DNA from: DASTRU01 sp035761045
GTDB taxonomy: Bacteria; Pseudomonadota; Gammaproteobacteria; Burkholderiales; Burkholderiaceae_E
NCBI GenBank assembly: GCA_035761045.1
Contig: DASTRU010000102.1
Coordinates: 1 to 7,031 of the forward strand
DNA: 7,031 bases
Direction: 5' to 3'
Shown one piece after another: positions 1-5,928 of the stretch (position 1 is its first letter; each line of letters opens with the position of its first letter). Below the pieces are notes generated by a model that saw only the letters and a program-made list of their open reading frames with translations, searched no databases and was not told the origin of the DNA. A program made the position numbers and the translations under genes.

Positions 1-264
1 CATCGCGATGTTGTAGGCACTGGCGAGGCGATCGAACATTTCGCGCTGCGCGTCGGTCCGCACGAATCCTGGCCGATAGTCCAAGCGTGCGCCGTAATCA
101 AGCAAGGCGCGCTCGCAGCGCACGAGCCGCTCGGCGGCATCGGTCACCGCGGCTTCGGTGTTCGCGCGTTTAAGCGCGACATCGGCGGGCGTGAGTTGAG
201 CCGCGTGGCGTTCGAGCCGTTCGCGAACAGCGGGTTTTTGAAAATCTTGCAGAACAATCAGCAT
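1..264 (-). CDS. Hypothetical protein, N-terminal 88 residues (runs off the window)
   Basis: I do not recognise this protein. The reading frame is open from an ATG at 264 to the window edge and begins MLIVLQDFQKPAVRERLERH. An in-frame TGA (277-279) lies four codons upstream with no other start between, so this ATG is the likely start, although no clear Shine-Dalgarno sequence precedes it. The visible part is soluble-looking, rich in Ala, Arg, Glu and Leu and probably helical, with no signal peptide or membrane segment. Residues about 20-60 read like amphipathic helices of a TPR-like or other alpha-helical domain, but no motif proves that. It lies 209 bases downstream of the TpsB gene on the same strand. 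In some two-partner systems (HMW of Haemophilus) a cytoplasmic glycosyltransferase follows TpsB; nothing visible here shows that identity. Codon use resembles the neighbouring genes. Confidence 0.6.
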   Translation of the reverse strand, partial: MLIVLQDFQKPAVRERLERHAAQLTPADVALKRANTEAAVTDAAERLVRCERALLDYGARLDYRPGFVRTDAQREMFDRLASAYNIAM

Positions 265-396
265 GGCAAAGTCGCGTCAGAGGACTAAGACTTGGCAAGC
301 TTGGATTCGATTCCCCGCGGTCGTTTCGCTTGCTCGCCGACATCACGCATTGAACGCGACTTCGACGCGCGGTGATATCGGGCACTGAATCGGTTG

Positions 397-408
397 GTCC
401 TTAAGGAC
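397..408. repeat. Perfect 12-bp palindrome GTCCTTAAGGAC
   Basis: GTCCTTAAGGAC is its own reverse complement and lies in the spacer between the TpsB gene and the partial gene, about 130 bases upstream of the latter's start. The half-site GGTCCT recurs on the minus strand at 426-421. This could be an operator or part of an mRNA hairpin. No regulator is identifiable, and chance is not excluded. Confidence 0.4.
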
Positions 409-450
409 AAGCCCGAGCCTAGGACCGGGGAGTCAACCTAATTCTGCACG

Positions 451-467
451 GGCCGCGTGGAGCGGCC
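451..467 (-). terminator. Weak hairpin after the TpsB gene, possible terminator
   Basis: GGCCGC and GCGGCC pair around a 5-base loop, starting 7 bases past the TpsB stop codon. On the minus strand the stem is followed by CGTGCAG, not by a run of T, so it lacks the U-tract of an intrinsic terminator. It may protect the 3' end or assist a Rho-dependent stop. The rest of the spacer from 265 to 450 shows no gene that I can support. Confidence 0.3.
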
Positions 468-473
468 GCGTAT

Positions 474-2198
474 TCAAAACAAAGCGTAAGACGCCTGCAC
501 ATGCACGCCCGGGTTGCCGCGCGTTTCGTCGTCGCGGTCTTTTAAGCGGTAGGCGATCGCCACCCGAGTACTCAGGCCGCGCGTCCATTGAAGACTCAAG
601 CCCCAGCCCGCGCTTGCGATCGTCTCGCTTCTCGGCAACGACGAGGTCGGCGTGCGATACGGCCGCGCGTTGCCGGTGTCGTAAAAAGCAAAGCCACGCA
701 ACGCCACGCCCTGCTCGTTCATGAATCGGGGAGACCATAAGGGGTGATGCAATTCGGCGTTCGCATACCACCCGCGATCGCCGGCGACGAGGCTTGGCGT
801 ATAGCCACGCACCGTGCCGTCGCCGCCAAGGAAGAATTGTTCGCTCGCCGGCAAACGCTCGTCACCCGTGGCTTGCGCGACGCCCAACACCCGCGCGCTT
901 ACGCCATGGCCCAACTCCCATTGCGCACGTGCGTTGGTACGCACGATGGTGAAGTTTCGGTCGGACAAATTGCCGAACGGGTCGTCGATCCGCGCTTTCA
1001 AGCTCGATGCGCTCAAGCCGCCGCCAAAGCTCCATCGGGTCGCGGCCGTGTAATTGGCGTCGAAGGCAAGCGTCGCGTCTTCGGTGCGCGTGCGCTGAAG
1101 CTCGATGTCCTCGACGCGATTCTTCGATTCACGCCAGCGCCCCGCGAGCGATACGTCGAAGTACAGCGCGTTGGTGACGATCAAGGGTTGGCGTAGAGAC
1201 AACGTTTGCGTGCTCGATTCGCCGTTTAGCCCCAAACCCGCGAAAGGCCCGTGGCGAATGTCGTTGCGGTCTTGGTTATGGGTGAACCCGACTCGGCCGC
1301 CGTATCGATTAAACGGCACGGCGTACGAAGCAAACCAACCGAACGTGCCATCAGACCCCAACAGGCCGGCGCTTAATTCGTCGCGCTGACCCAGCGGACT
1401 GCGCCATGTACCGACCACGCTGCCACGCGTGCGGCCGGTGGCGTCCGGCCCACCGTTGTCGACGTTCAAGCGCAAGCCTAGCGCGGGCGGTTCGATCAAG
1501 GCGAGGTTGAGGTCGGTCGTGCCGCCGTCGGCGCCCGGCGTGAGTTGCGCGCGCAATTGCGCGTCGTTGGTACGGTTGAACCAGACCAAGTCGTCTTCCA
1601 GCGCGCCTACGTCGATCGTCTCGCCGGGTTGCACCCCCAAGCGGTTGGTGACATAGCCGGTGTCCGTCGTCGCATTCCCCGCGAGGGAAATCTTGCCGAG
1701 CGTGCCTTCCACCAAGCGAATGAACACACGGCCGTTCGTGACTTCCTGCGGCGGCAGTACGGCGCGCGCGGTGGGCACGCCGCGCTCGCGGTACAACGCG
1801 TCGATGCGCGCGACCAACGCACGCAACTCGCCAATCGTGGCCAAGCGCCCCACGAGCGGTTTGGCGAGCGCCGCCAATTCGTCCGCATTCAAAAACTTCG
1901 ACGGCGAAAACACGATTTCGCCTACTCGAATGCGCGTGGCGAGCAATGTTTCGGTCGCCGGGCTTGAACGCGCGGGCTCGGCCGAATCCAACGGCTTATC
2001 GACGCGAGGAATACGCGAACTGGCTTCGCGAGCGCGCCGTTGCTCTTCGTCGATCGCGCGTTGTTGAAGCGCGCCGGCATCCAAACTGGGGGGCGGCAAT
2101 AAACCGGTTTGCGCCGCGGCTGGCCGTGGCAAACCCCACGAGGCGCATGCCCACGCGATAGCAACCGTCAATGCGGCGCGGCCCGATAAAACGTTCAT
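474..2198 (-). CDS. TpsB: two-partner secretion outer-membrane transporter (FhaC/ShlB/HecB family)
   Basis: This is the outer-membrane pore that exports its partner TpsA, the product of the gene directly upstream. The 574 residues match the usual FhaC/ShlB length. A Sec signal peptide covers about residues 1-29 and ends PAAAQ. A charged segment at 39-62 could be the plug helix H1. POTRA1 spans about 88-165 (VGEIVFS to IRLVEG) and POTRA2 about 166-238; in this family the POTRA domains bind the TPS domain in the periplasm. From about 240 to the end, alternating aromatic and small residues fit the 16-stranded barrel. The loop-6 hallmark VRGY is at 463-466, within FLGGDGTVRGY, followed by FYDTGN at 505-510. 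The chain ends in Phe (YALF), the usual BAM-recognised C-terminal signal. The start ATG overlaps the TpsA stop in ATGA (2198-2195), so translation is probably coupled. No damage is visible. Family assignment is secure; the pairing is inferred from adjacency. Confidence 0.96.
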   Translation of the reverse strand: MNVLSGRAALTVAIAWACASWGLPRPAAAQTGLLPPPSLDAGALQQRAIDEEQRRAREASSRIPRVDKPLDSAEPARSSPATETLLATRIRVGEIVFSPSKFLNADELAALAKPLVGRLATIGELRALVARIDALYRERGVPTARAVLPPQEVTNGRVFIRLVEGTLGKISLAGNATTDTGYVTNRLGVQPGETIDVGALEDDLVWFNRTNDAQLRAQLTPGADGGTTDLNLALIEPPALGLRLNVDNGGPDATGRTRGSVVGTWRSPLGQRDELSAGLLGSDGTFGWFASYAVPFNRYGGRVGFTHNQDRNDIRHGPFAGLGLNGESSTQTLSLRQPLIVTNALYFDVSLAGRWRESKNRVEDIELQRTRTEDATLAFDANYTAATRWSFGGGLSASSLKARIDDPFGNLSDRNFTIVRTNARAQWELGHGVSARVLGVAQATGDERLPASEQFFLGGDGTVRGYTPSLVAGDRGWYANAELHHPLWSPRFMNEQGVALRGFAFYDTGNARPYRTPTSSLPRSETIASAGWGLSLQWTRGLSTRVAIAYRLKDRDDETRGNPGVHVQASYALF

Positions 2199-5194
2199 CG
2201 CGTGCTCGCTTGATGGGGATCGAGCTGCGCCACCTCCTGCGCGGCCAAGGGTGCGTCTTCAAGCGGGGAGACCGTGCTCGGCTCCCGGTACGGTGCCTGC
2301 CCCGCCGGATTGGGCGCGGGAATTTCGGCCAGCCAACGATCGGCGGCTTCGAGCGCCGTCGTGTCGCGGCCCACGGCGCCGAGCGTGGTGTACGCATCGC
2401 GCCGATGAATGACGACGCCGTCGGTTCGCACTTGCGCGCCTTCGATCATGAAGCGGTAACGGCGATCGGGGGATGCGATTTGCACGTCGGACGTGTTTTG
2501 CAGGCCGGTGTCGGCGAGCAAATACGTCGCCGGCGTCCAGATGTGCGCCACGCCAAGCCAGGCATCGAGCACGGTCAGCGGCGTGACGCTGACATTGATG
2601 TCGGCGGCGCGCGCATACAGTTGAGTGAAGGTCGTGGGCCGCGCACCGTAGACGCTGACCTTGGCGTAGTCCGCCTGCCCGCCGTAGCCGCCGGTTACCG
2701 CGCCGAGGATTGGCGTGCCGCGCCCCGTGACCGCGGTGCGTTCGCCGGTGCCGATGCCATAGCGCAATTTGGCGTTGCCACCGATCGAGTTGCCTGGCGC
2801 GATGTTGGCCAGCACATAACGTCCACGCAAATTAAAACCATGCGCGACTTCGGCGATTTCGACATGCGTGGTGCCAAGGCTTGCCACCGACAAATCGTCC
2901 GCGCTGCCGTAGGCGAGTCTTGCATCGCCGCCGGCGCTGATCGACACCGTGGGCGCGACCACGAAGTCGACGCGCGCATGCCGTCCGGCGGTGACGGCGA
3001 TGCTGCCGGTCGCGGAGCCGCTCGCGCTCAACCATTGCGCGGTGAAGTCGCGTTTTGCGTACAAATTCATCACCGACGCTTGAGCGTCGCCCATCTTCAA
3101 CGTGCCATCCACGCTCACGTTCAACACCCGCGCGGCTTCGGTTTTGGCGATGGCGGCGTCGCCGCGTCCGCGTACGCTAACGTCACCCGTCGTGCTGCGT
3201 AAAAAGCTGGCGTTGAAATCGTCGCCCACGGTGAGACGCACGTTTTGATGCGCGGTCACCAACAGATCGGCGAGACCGGTGGATTCGTTGAGCGCGATCG
3301 CGCCCGCCGCGCTATGCGCGACAAGCAACCCCGCCGCCACCTCCAAGCCATTGCCATCCGCGCCAACGCCCTGACGCGCGTCGATGGCCAAGCCCGCGTC
3401 GCCCGCATCGGCGGCGACATCGAGACGAGCGTCGCCGGCGTCGAGAAGACGCCCGGTGGTGACGAGGCGAACCGCGTCGGCCGTGTTGTTGCCGGTGGAA
3501 ATCCCGGTAAGCGTGAGGTCGCCGGTGCCTTCAAGCGCGATGCGCCCGCGTGCCGACCGAATCTGTTGATCCTCGTTCATGCGCAGGGCTTGGGCGAACA
3601 CGGCGATGTCCGATTGCGCTTGCGCGTCGAAGGACGCGATGTCCGTCGTCGAGCGCAGCATGATCGAACCGTTTTGGGAATGAAGCGCGAGCCTACGCGC
3701 GGCGCTGTCGAACTCCATGGCCTCGCCCGTTCGCACGAGGACGCTGGCGTACGTGGCGGGCGCATCGATGTTCAACGCCGTGCCGTTGGTGTCGAGCAAG
3801 GCACCGTCGATCGTTAGGCGAACGGCTTGCGGGCCGTTGTGGGCGCTCGTCAATCGCCCAAGACCCACGTCGCCCGACGACCCGCCATGGCTGGTAAAGA
3901 AAATTGGCCCCACCGCGTGGACATCGAGTTGCGCCAATCCGTCGGCCTCGTCGAGGTCGACCGCCGATTGCGTTGCCGTCGCATCAAGCGTGCGCACCTG
4001 CGTGCGCAACGGCGCCAACTCGCCCGCGCCGATGGTGGCGGCGCTCAGCATGAGGTGGTCGGCCTGCACATGCGGGCCCGCTTGGCTCGAACCGCCACGA
4101 AGCGCGCCGCTAGACCATAACCATGCGTTGCCGCCTCGCGATACCACGTGCTCGATGGGCAAATCGCCCAGGGCGTTGATCGCGATATCGCCCATCGCGT
4201 CGGCGCTAAGGCCGGAGGTTTCGGGCCGAGTGAAAGCCACGTTCAAGGCCGCGCCCGCCTCGCCCAAGCCGCCATCGCGCGCCTCGAGCGTCAGGTTGCC
4301 GCCGGTGACGAGACGATGGGTGGAGGCCGTGACGCGAACGGCGCCAGCGCGCAGTTCCAAGTCGCGACCCGCGTCGATAACGGCGTCCGACAAAGTGATG
4401 TCGCGGTCCGCGCTTAAAAACACGCGCCCCTCGCGTTGGACGATTTGCGTCGCGCCGACGACATCGCGCACGTTGACGACATCGGAGAAGTCCGGCGCCT
4501 GCGTGACGAAGCGCGCGCCCGACCAAATTTGCCCACCCACCACGATCGCGCCGGCCGACAGGCTCACGTCGCCGGTCGCGTTGATTTGGCCGTCGACCAC
4601 GATGCTCGCGTCCGCGTTGCGCGCGGCGGTGCCGTTTAGGACCTGCGCGACGCTGGTCTCGTTGGCGCGGCCAGGCGCGTCGAAAAAGTCGTCGACGAAC
4701 CGTTGCGTGGGCGTCATCACGAACAAGTTGCCCATGTTGAGCCGGCCCTGCGGCCCAACGATCACGCCGTGCGGATTAAGCAAATACACCGTTCCGCCGA
4801 TGGCGCCGTTTTGCACGCCATTGACGGTGCCGTTGATCGTCGAACGTTCGTCGCGCACCAGGTTGATGAGGTTTTGCGCGCCGTTGGGCACATGCAAGTT
4901 CACCGTCTGTTGCGCATCCACGTTGAAGGTGGAAAACGCGTTGAAGGCGTTGCGGCCGCTAACCGTCGTCGTCGTTACATCAGTGATGGCGCCTTGCGTG
5001 TTCACCGTCGTGTTGGTGCGGCCATCGGTCGTGATGCCAGCGGCGTGCGCGGTCGAAATCAAGCCGACTTGCGCCGTGAACAGCGCGGCGACCAATCGAC
5101 CTGCCCGACAACCCCGCCATTGAACAAACGCATTGACTTGATTCGACGAACGCGGCGATAGACGCGCGGACGCGGCGGCATGACGTAGCAGCAT
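2195..5194 (-). CDS. TpsA: filamentous haemagglutinin-type secreted adhesin, LktA-like TPS domain
   Basis: This 999-residue type Vb exoprotein is probably a secreted or surface adhesin. Residues 1-51 form a long signal peptide: a basic 30-residue N-region, then a hydrophobic core ending STAHA. The TPS/haemagglutination-activity domain covers about 53-260 and includes NAFNAFSTFNV (82-92), NLHVPNG (99-105) and NPHG (140-143). NPHG replaces the NPNG of classical FHA, as I recall from LktA-family filamentous adhesins. Residues about 200-780 are Gly/Ala/Asp-rich short strands typical of a right-handed beta-helix, with imperfect repeats near 457 and 574. Residues about 785-950 are less repetitive and unrecognised; the tail from 955 is Pro/Glu-rich. 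The only Cys (29) lies in the signal peptide. An RGD occurs at 677-679. It is short beside FHA (over 3000 residues), and no C-terminal toxin or anchor is visible. GGGGGGAGAG about 6 bases upstream supports the start. Confidence 0.95.
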   Translation of the reverse strand: MLLRHAAASARLSPRSSNQVNAFVQWRGCRAGRLVAALFTAQVGLISTAHAAGITTDGRTNTTVNTQGAITDVTTTTVSGRNAFNAFSTFNVDAQQTVNLHVPNGAQNLINLVRDERSTINGTVNGVQNGAIGGTVYLLNPHGVIVGPQGRLNMGNLFVMTPTQRFVDDFFDAPGRANETSVAQVLNGTAARNADASIVVDGQINATGDVSLSAGAIVVGGQIWSGARFVTQAPDFSDVVNVRDVVGATQIVQREGRVFLSADRDITLSDAVIDAGRDLELRAGAVRVTASTHRLVTGGNLTLEARDGGLGEAGAALNVAFTRPETSGLSADAMGDIAINALGDLPIEHVVSRGGNAWLWSSGALRGGSSQAGPHVQADHLMLSAATIGAGELAPLRTQVRTLDATATQSAVDLDEADGLAQLDVHAVGPIFFTSHGGSSGDVGLGRLTSAHNGPQAVRLTIDGALLDTNGTALNIDAPATYASVLVRTGEAMEFDSAARRLALHSQNGSIMLRSTTDIASFDAQAQSDIAVFAQALRMNEDQQIRSARGRIALEGTGDLTLTGISTGNNTADAVRLVTTGRLLDAGDARLDVAADAGDAGLAIDARQGVGADGNGLEVAAGLLVAHSAAGAIALNESTGLADLLVTAHQNVRLTVGDDFNASFLRSTTGDVSVRGRGDAAIAKTEAARVLNVSVDGTLKMGDAQASVMNLYAKRDFTAQWLSASGSATGSIAVTAGRHARVDFVVAPTVSISAGGDARLAYGSADDLSVASLGTTHVEIAEVAHGFNLRGRYVLANIAPGNSIGGNAKLRYGIGTGERTAVTGRGTPILGAVTGGYGGQADYAKVSVYGARPTTFTQLYARAADINVSVTPLTVLDAWLGVAHIWTPATYLLADTGLQNTSDVQIASPDRRYRFMIEGAQVRTDGVVIHRRDAYTTLGAVGRDTTALEAADRWLAEIPAPNPAGQAPYREPSTVSPLEDAPLAAQEVAQLDPHQASTR
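3245..3826 (-). repeat. Two imperfect protein repeats in the TpsA passenger, 117-residue period
   Basis: TpsA residues 457 onward (AVRLTIDGALLD) and 574 onward (AVRLVTTGRLLD) start the same pattern: AVRLxxxGxLLD, a few residues, L with alternating hydrophobics, A-x-A-x-x-A. They later share an A-x-x-G-x-I-x-L block (GSIMLRS and GAIALNE). The units end near residues 540 and 650. A weaker related block lies earlier (about 295-350, with GGLGEAGAALNV). Such repeats build successive coils of the beta-helix in large exoproteins. Divergence is high, so this is old protein duplication rather than a recent DNA repeat. Confidence 0.55.
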
Positions 5195-5200
5195 GAAAGC

Positions 5201-5209
5201 TCTCCCCCC
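5201..5209 (-). promoter_or_regulatory. Ribosome binding site of the TpsA gene
   Basis: On the minus strand GGGGGGAGAGCTTTCATG precedes the coding region. GGAG sits 7 bases before the ATG, a good Shine-Dalgarno distance, and fixes the start at 5194 despite the unusually long basic N-terminus. Confidence 0.75.
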
Positions 5210-5236
5210 GACCAGCCATTGCAGCTGAACGATGCG

Positions 5237-5262
5237 CCGTCCGTCATCCGGGTAACGAACGG
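5237..5262 (-). promoter_or_regulatory. 10-bp RNA hairpin in the TpsA leader with strand-specific G-U pairs
   Basis: On the minus strand CCGTTCGTTA pairs with TGACGGACGG around a 6-base loop CCCGGA. Two of the ten pairs are G-U, so the full stem forms only in RNA transcribed toward TpsA; in plus-strand RNA these positions would be C-A mismatches. The hairpin ends 42 bases upstream of the start codon. There is no T-tract behind it, so it is not an intrinsic terminator. A role in translation control, mRNA stability or protein binding is inference. Confidence 0.55.
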
Positions 5263-5280
5263 CTGTTGTTGTTCTGGAAT

Positions 5281-5295
5281 TAGCCTTGAAGGCTA
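5281..5295. repeat. 15-base inverted repeat TAGCCTTGAAGGCTA
   Basis: Two 7-base arms (TAGCCTT and AAGGCTA) flank a single central G, about 87 bases upstream of the TpsA start. The odd-length symmetric form suits a dimeric repressor or activator site; as RNA it gives a 6-bp stem with a 3-base loop. TTAGCC recurs at 5311-5316. No regulator can be assigned. Confidence 0.45.
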
Positions 5296-5303
5296 TTGAG
5301 CGG

Positions 5304-5366
5304 CAGCGATTTAGCCATCACCACATGCAACCGACCTGCTTCGGGTCCGGTGGAGGCTGGACGCTG
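5304..5366 (-). promoter_or_regulatory. Nested stem structure in the TpsA leader
   Basis: In minus-strand RNA the outer arms CAGCG (5366-5362) and CGCUG (5308-5304) close a 63-base element. Inside, AGCC (5358-5355) pairs with GGCU (5316-5313). The core either continues as CACC/GGUG or forms an apical stem ACC-(G)-GACC with GGUCGGU around a 7-base loop CGAAGCA. Three nested stems of 4-7 bp within 63 bases point to a folded leader element. The pairing is by eye and no energy was computed. Confidence 0.4.
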
Positions 5367-5417
5367 ACCTAAGGGATTTTCTTATGCGCGAAGAATCGGC
5401 GGCAAGAATTCATCACG

Positions 5418-5447
5418 TTTATGCGAATGAGTTGCGTACTTTTTCAC
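5418..5447 (-). promoter_or_regulatory. Possible sigma-70 promoter for tpsA-tpsB
   Basis: On the minus strand GTGAAA (5447-5442, four of six matches to TTGACA) and CATAAA (5423-5418, four of six to TATAAT) are 18 bases apart, just past the upstream terminator. If used, transcription would start near 5411 and give a leader of about 215 bases carrying all the stems noted here. Both boxes are weak, so this is only a candidate. Confidence 0.2.
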
Positions 5448-5493
5448 GCTTTTGTCGCGAGCGCGACGATTGATGCAATGGCCTCTTCGCGTG

Positions 5494-5522
5494 AAAAAAC
5501 GGCGGCACCAAAGTGCCGCCGT
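5494..5522 (-). terminator. Rho-independent terminator of the metal operon
   Basis: On the minus strand ACGGCGGCAC pairs perfectly with GTGCCGCCGT around a 4-base loop TTTG, running directly into six T. The stem begins 7 bases after the stop codon of the MerT-like gene. It separates the metal operon from tpsA, so tpsA needs its own promoter between here and 5195. Confidence 0.93.
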
Positions 5523-5529
5523 AGCGCGG

Positions 5530-5928
5530 TCAGGACAGCAGCGCGGGCGCAACGAACGCGAAGAACGCGCCGATGAAAAACAACGCGACCGATGCGCCGT
5601 ATATCCACGCCGACCGCCGGCGCGTGCGTTGACACACGGCCGCGAGCGCCGGATCGGCCGGACACGGCGCGAACCGAGCCCGCCATTGGAATACCCCCGC
5701 GACGACAAGCATGGCGCCGGCCACGACGAACACGAGCATCTTGTGCGTCGAAAGCCAAACGATTTGCGGAAAGACCGACACCAGCCCCGACAAGGCCGCG
5801 CCCGCGCCGATCGCCACCAAAAGCGCGGGCAAGGTGCAGCACACCAGCGTGCCGCTTGACGTGAACAAACTTAGCGTCGAGGCGGCCCGGCTGGCGCGCA
5901 AACCGGAGTCGAGCGGCGCACCGCTCAT
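5530..5928 (-). CDS. MerT-like inner-membrane metal transport protein
   Basis: This 132-residue membrane protein has three predicted helices: about 24-52, 63-81 and 107-131. A vicinal Cys pair (30-31, LVCCTLP) lies in helix 1, and two more Cys (89 and 99) sit in the loop between helices 2 and 3. That is the cysteine plan of the mercuric transporter MerT, where the helix-1 pair takes the ion from periplasmic MerP and passes it to the loop cysteines on the cytoplasmic side. It is slightly longer than MerT (about 116). Its ATG overlaps the stop of the upstream HMA gene as ATGA (5928-5925), so translation is coupled, and a terminator follows. The neighbour supports metal handoff. Mercury is not proven: no merA or merR is visible, and copper or another soft metal is possible. 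I leave the symbol open. Confidence 0.8.
   Translation of the reverse strand: MSGAPLDSGLRASRAASTLSLFTSSGTLVCCTLPALLVAIGAGAALSGLVSVFPQIVWLSTHKMLVFVVAGAMLVVAGVFQWRARFAPCPADPALAAVCQRTRRRSAWIYGASVALFFIGAFFAFVAPALLS

Larger units (their letters stand above)
5195..5493 (-). promoter_or_regulatory. Upstream and leader region of the tpsA-tpsB operon
   Basis: These roughly 300 bases between the terminator of the metal operon and the TpsA start contain no gene I can support, and look less GC-rich than the flanking genes. Reading toward TpsA they hold: a possible weak promoter (5447-5418); a 14-codon ORF (5413-5369, MNSCRRFFAHKKIP) without a ribosome binding site; a nested stem structure (5366-5304); a 15-base inverted repeat (5295-5281); an AACAACAA tract (5273-5266); a strong hairpin (5262-5237); and the ribosome binding site. 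This much pairing ahead of an adhesin gene suggests regulation at the mRNA level. None of it matches a riboswitch class I can name: the GCAAA and GGTTACCGATGG blocks of c-di-GMP-I are absent. Confidence 0.55.

Noticed and set aside
302..320. tRNA T-arm-like GGATTCGATTCC, which could mark an attachment site
   Set aside because: The conserved G-TTC-R-A layout and stem pairing fail on both strands, and no acceptor stem or anticodon arm is present.
2171..3202. 343-codon open frame on the plus strand across the TpsA 3' end
   Set aside because: Arg/Gly/Ala-rich low-information translation fully antisense to TpsA; a composition artefact.
3717..5123. 468-codon open frame on the plus strand, antisense to the TpsA gene
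   Set aside because: The TpsA frame opposite it has clear domains and a ribosome site. The plus-strand translation is Pro/Arg/Ser/Thr-rich with no domain, as expected for a shadow frame in GC-rich DNA.
5059..5247. 62-codon minus-strand ORF starting in the leader hairpin and overlapping the TpsA start in another frame
   Set aside because: No ribosome site before its ATG. The frame inside TpsA is a shadow, and the good ribosome site at 5201-5209 serves TpsA.
5325..5372. 15-codon plus-strand ORF (MQPTCFGSGGGWTLT) in the tpsA upstream region
   Set aside because: No ribosome site or promoter, and it overlaps the paired element; probably chance.
5385..5427. Possible sigma-28 promoter (TAAA and GCCGAT) upstream of tpsA
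   Set aside because: Spacing is 17 rather than 15 and the boxes are incomplete (GCCGATTC).
5195..5493. c-di-GMP-I riboswitch
   Set aside because: Considered because an adhesin follows, but the conserved GCAAA and GGTTACCGATGG blocks are missing.
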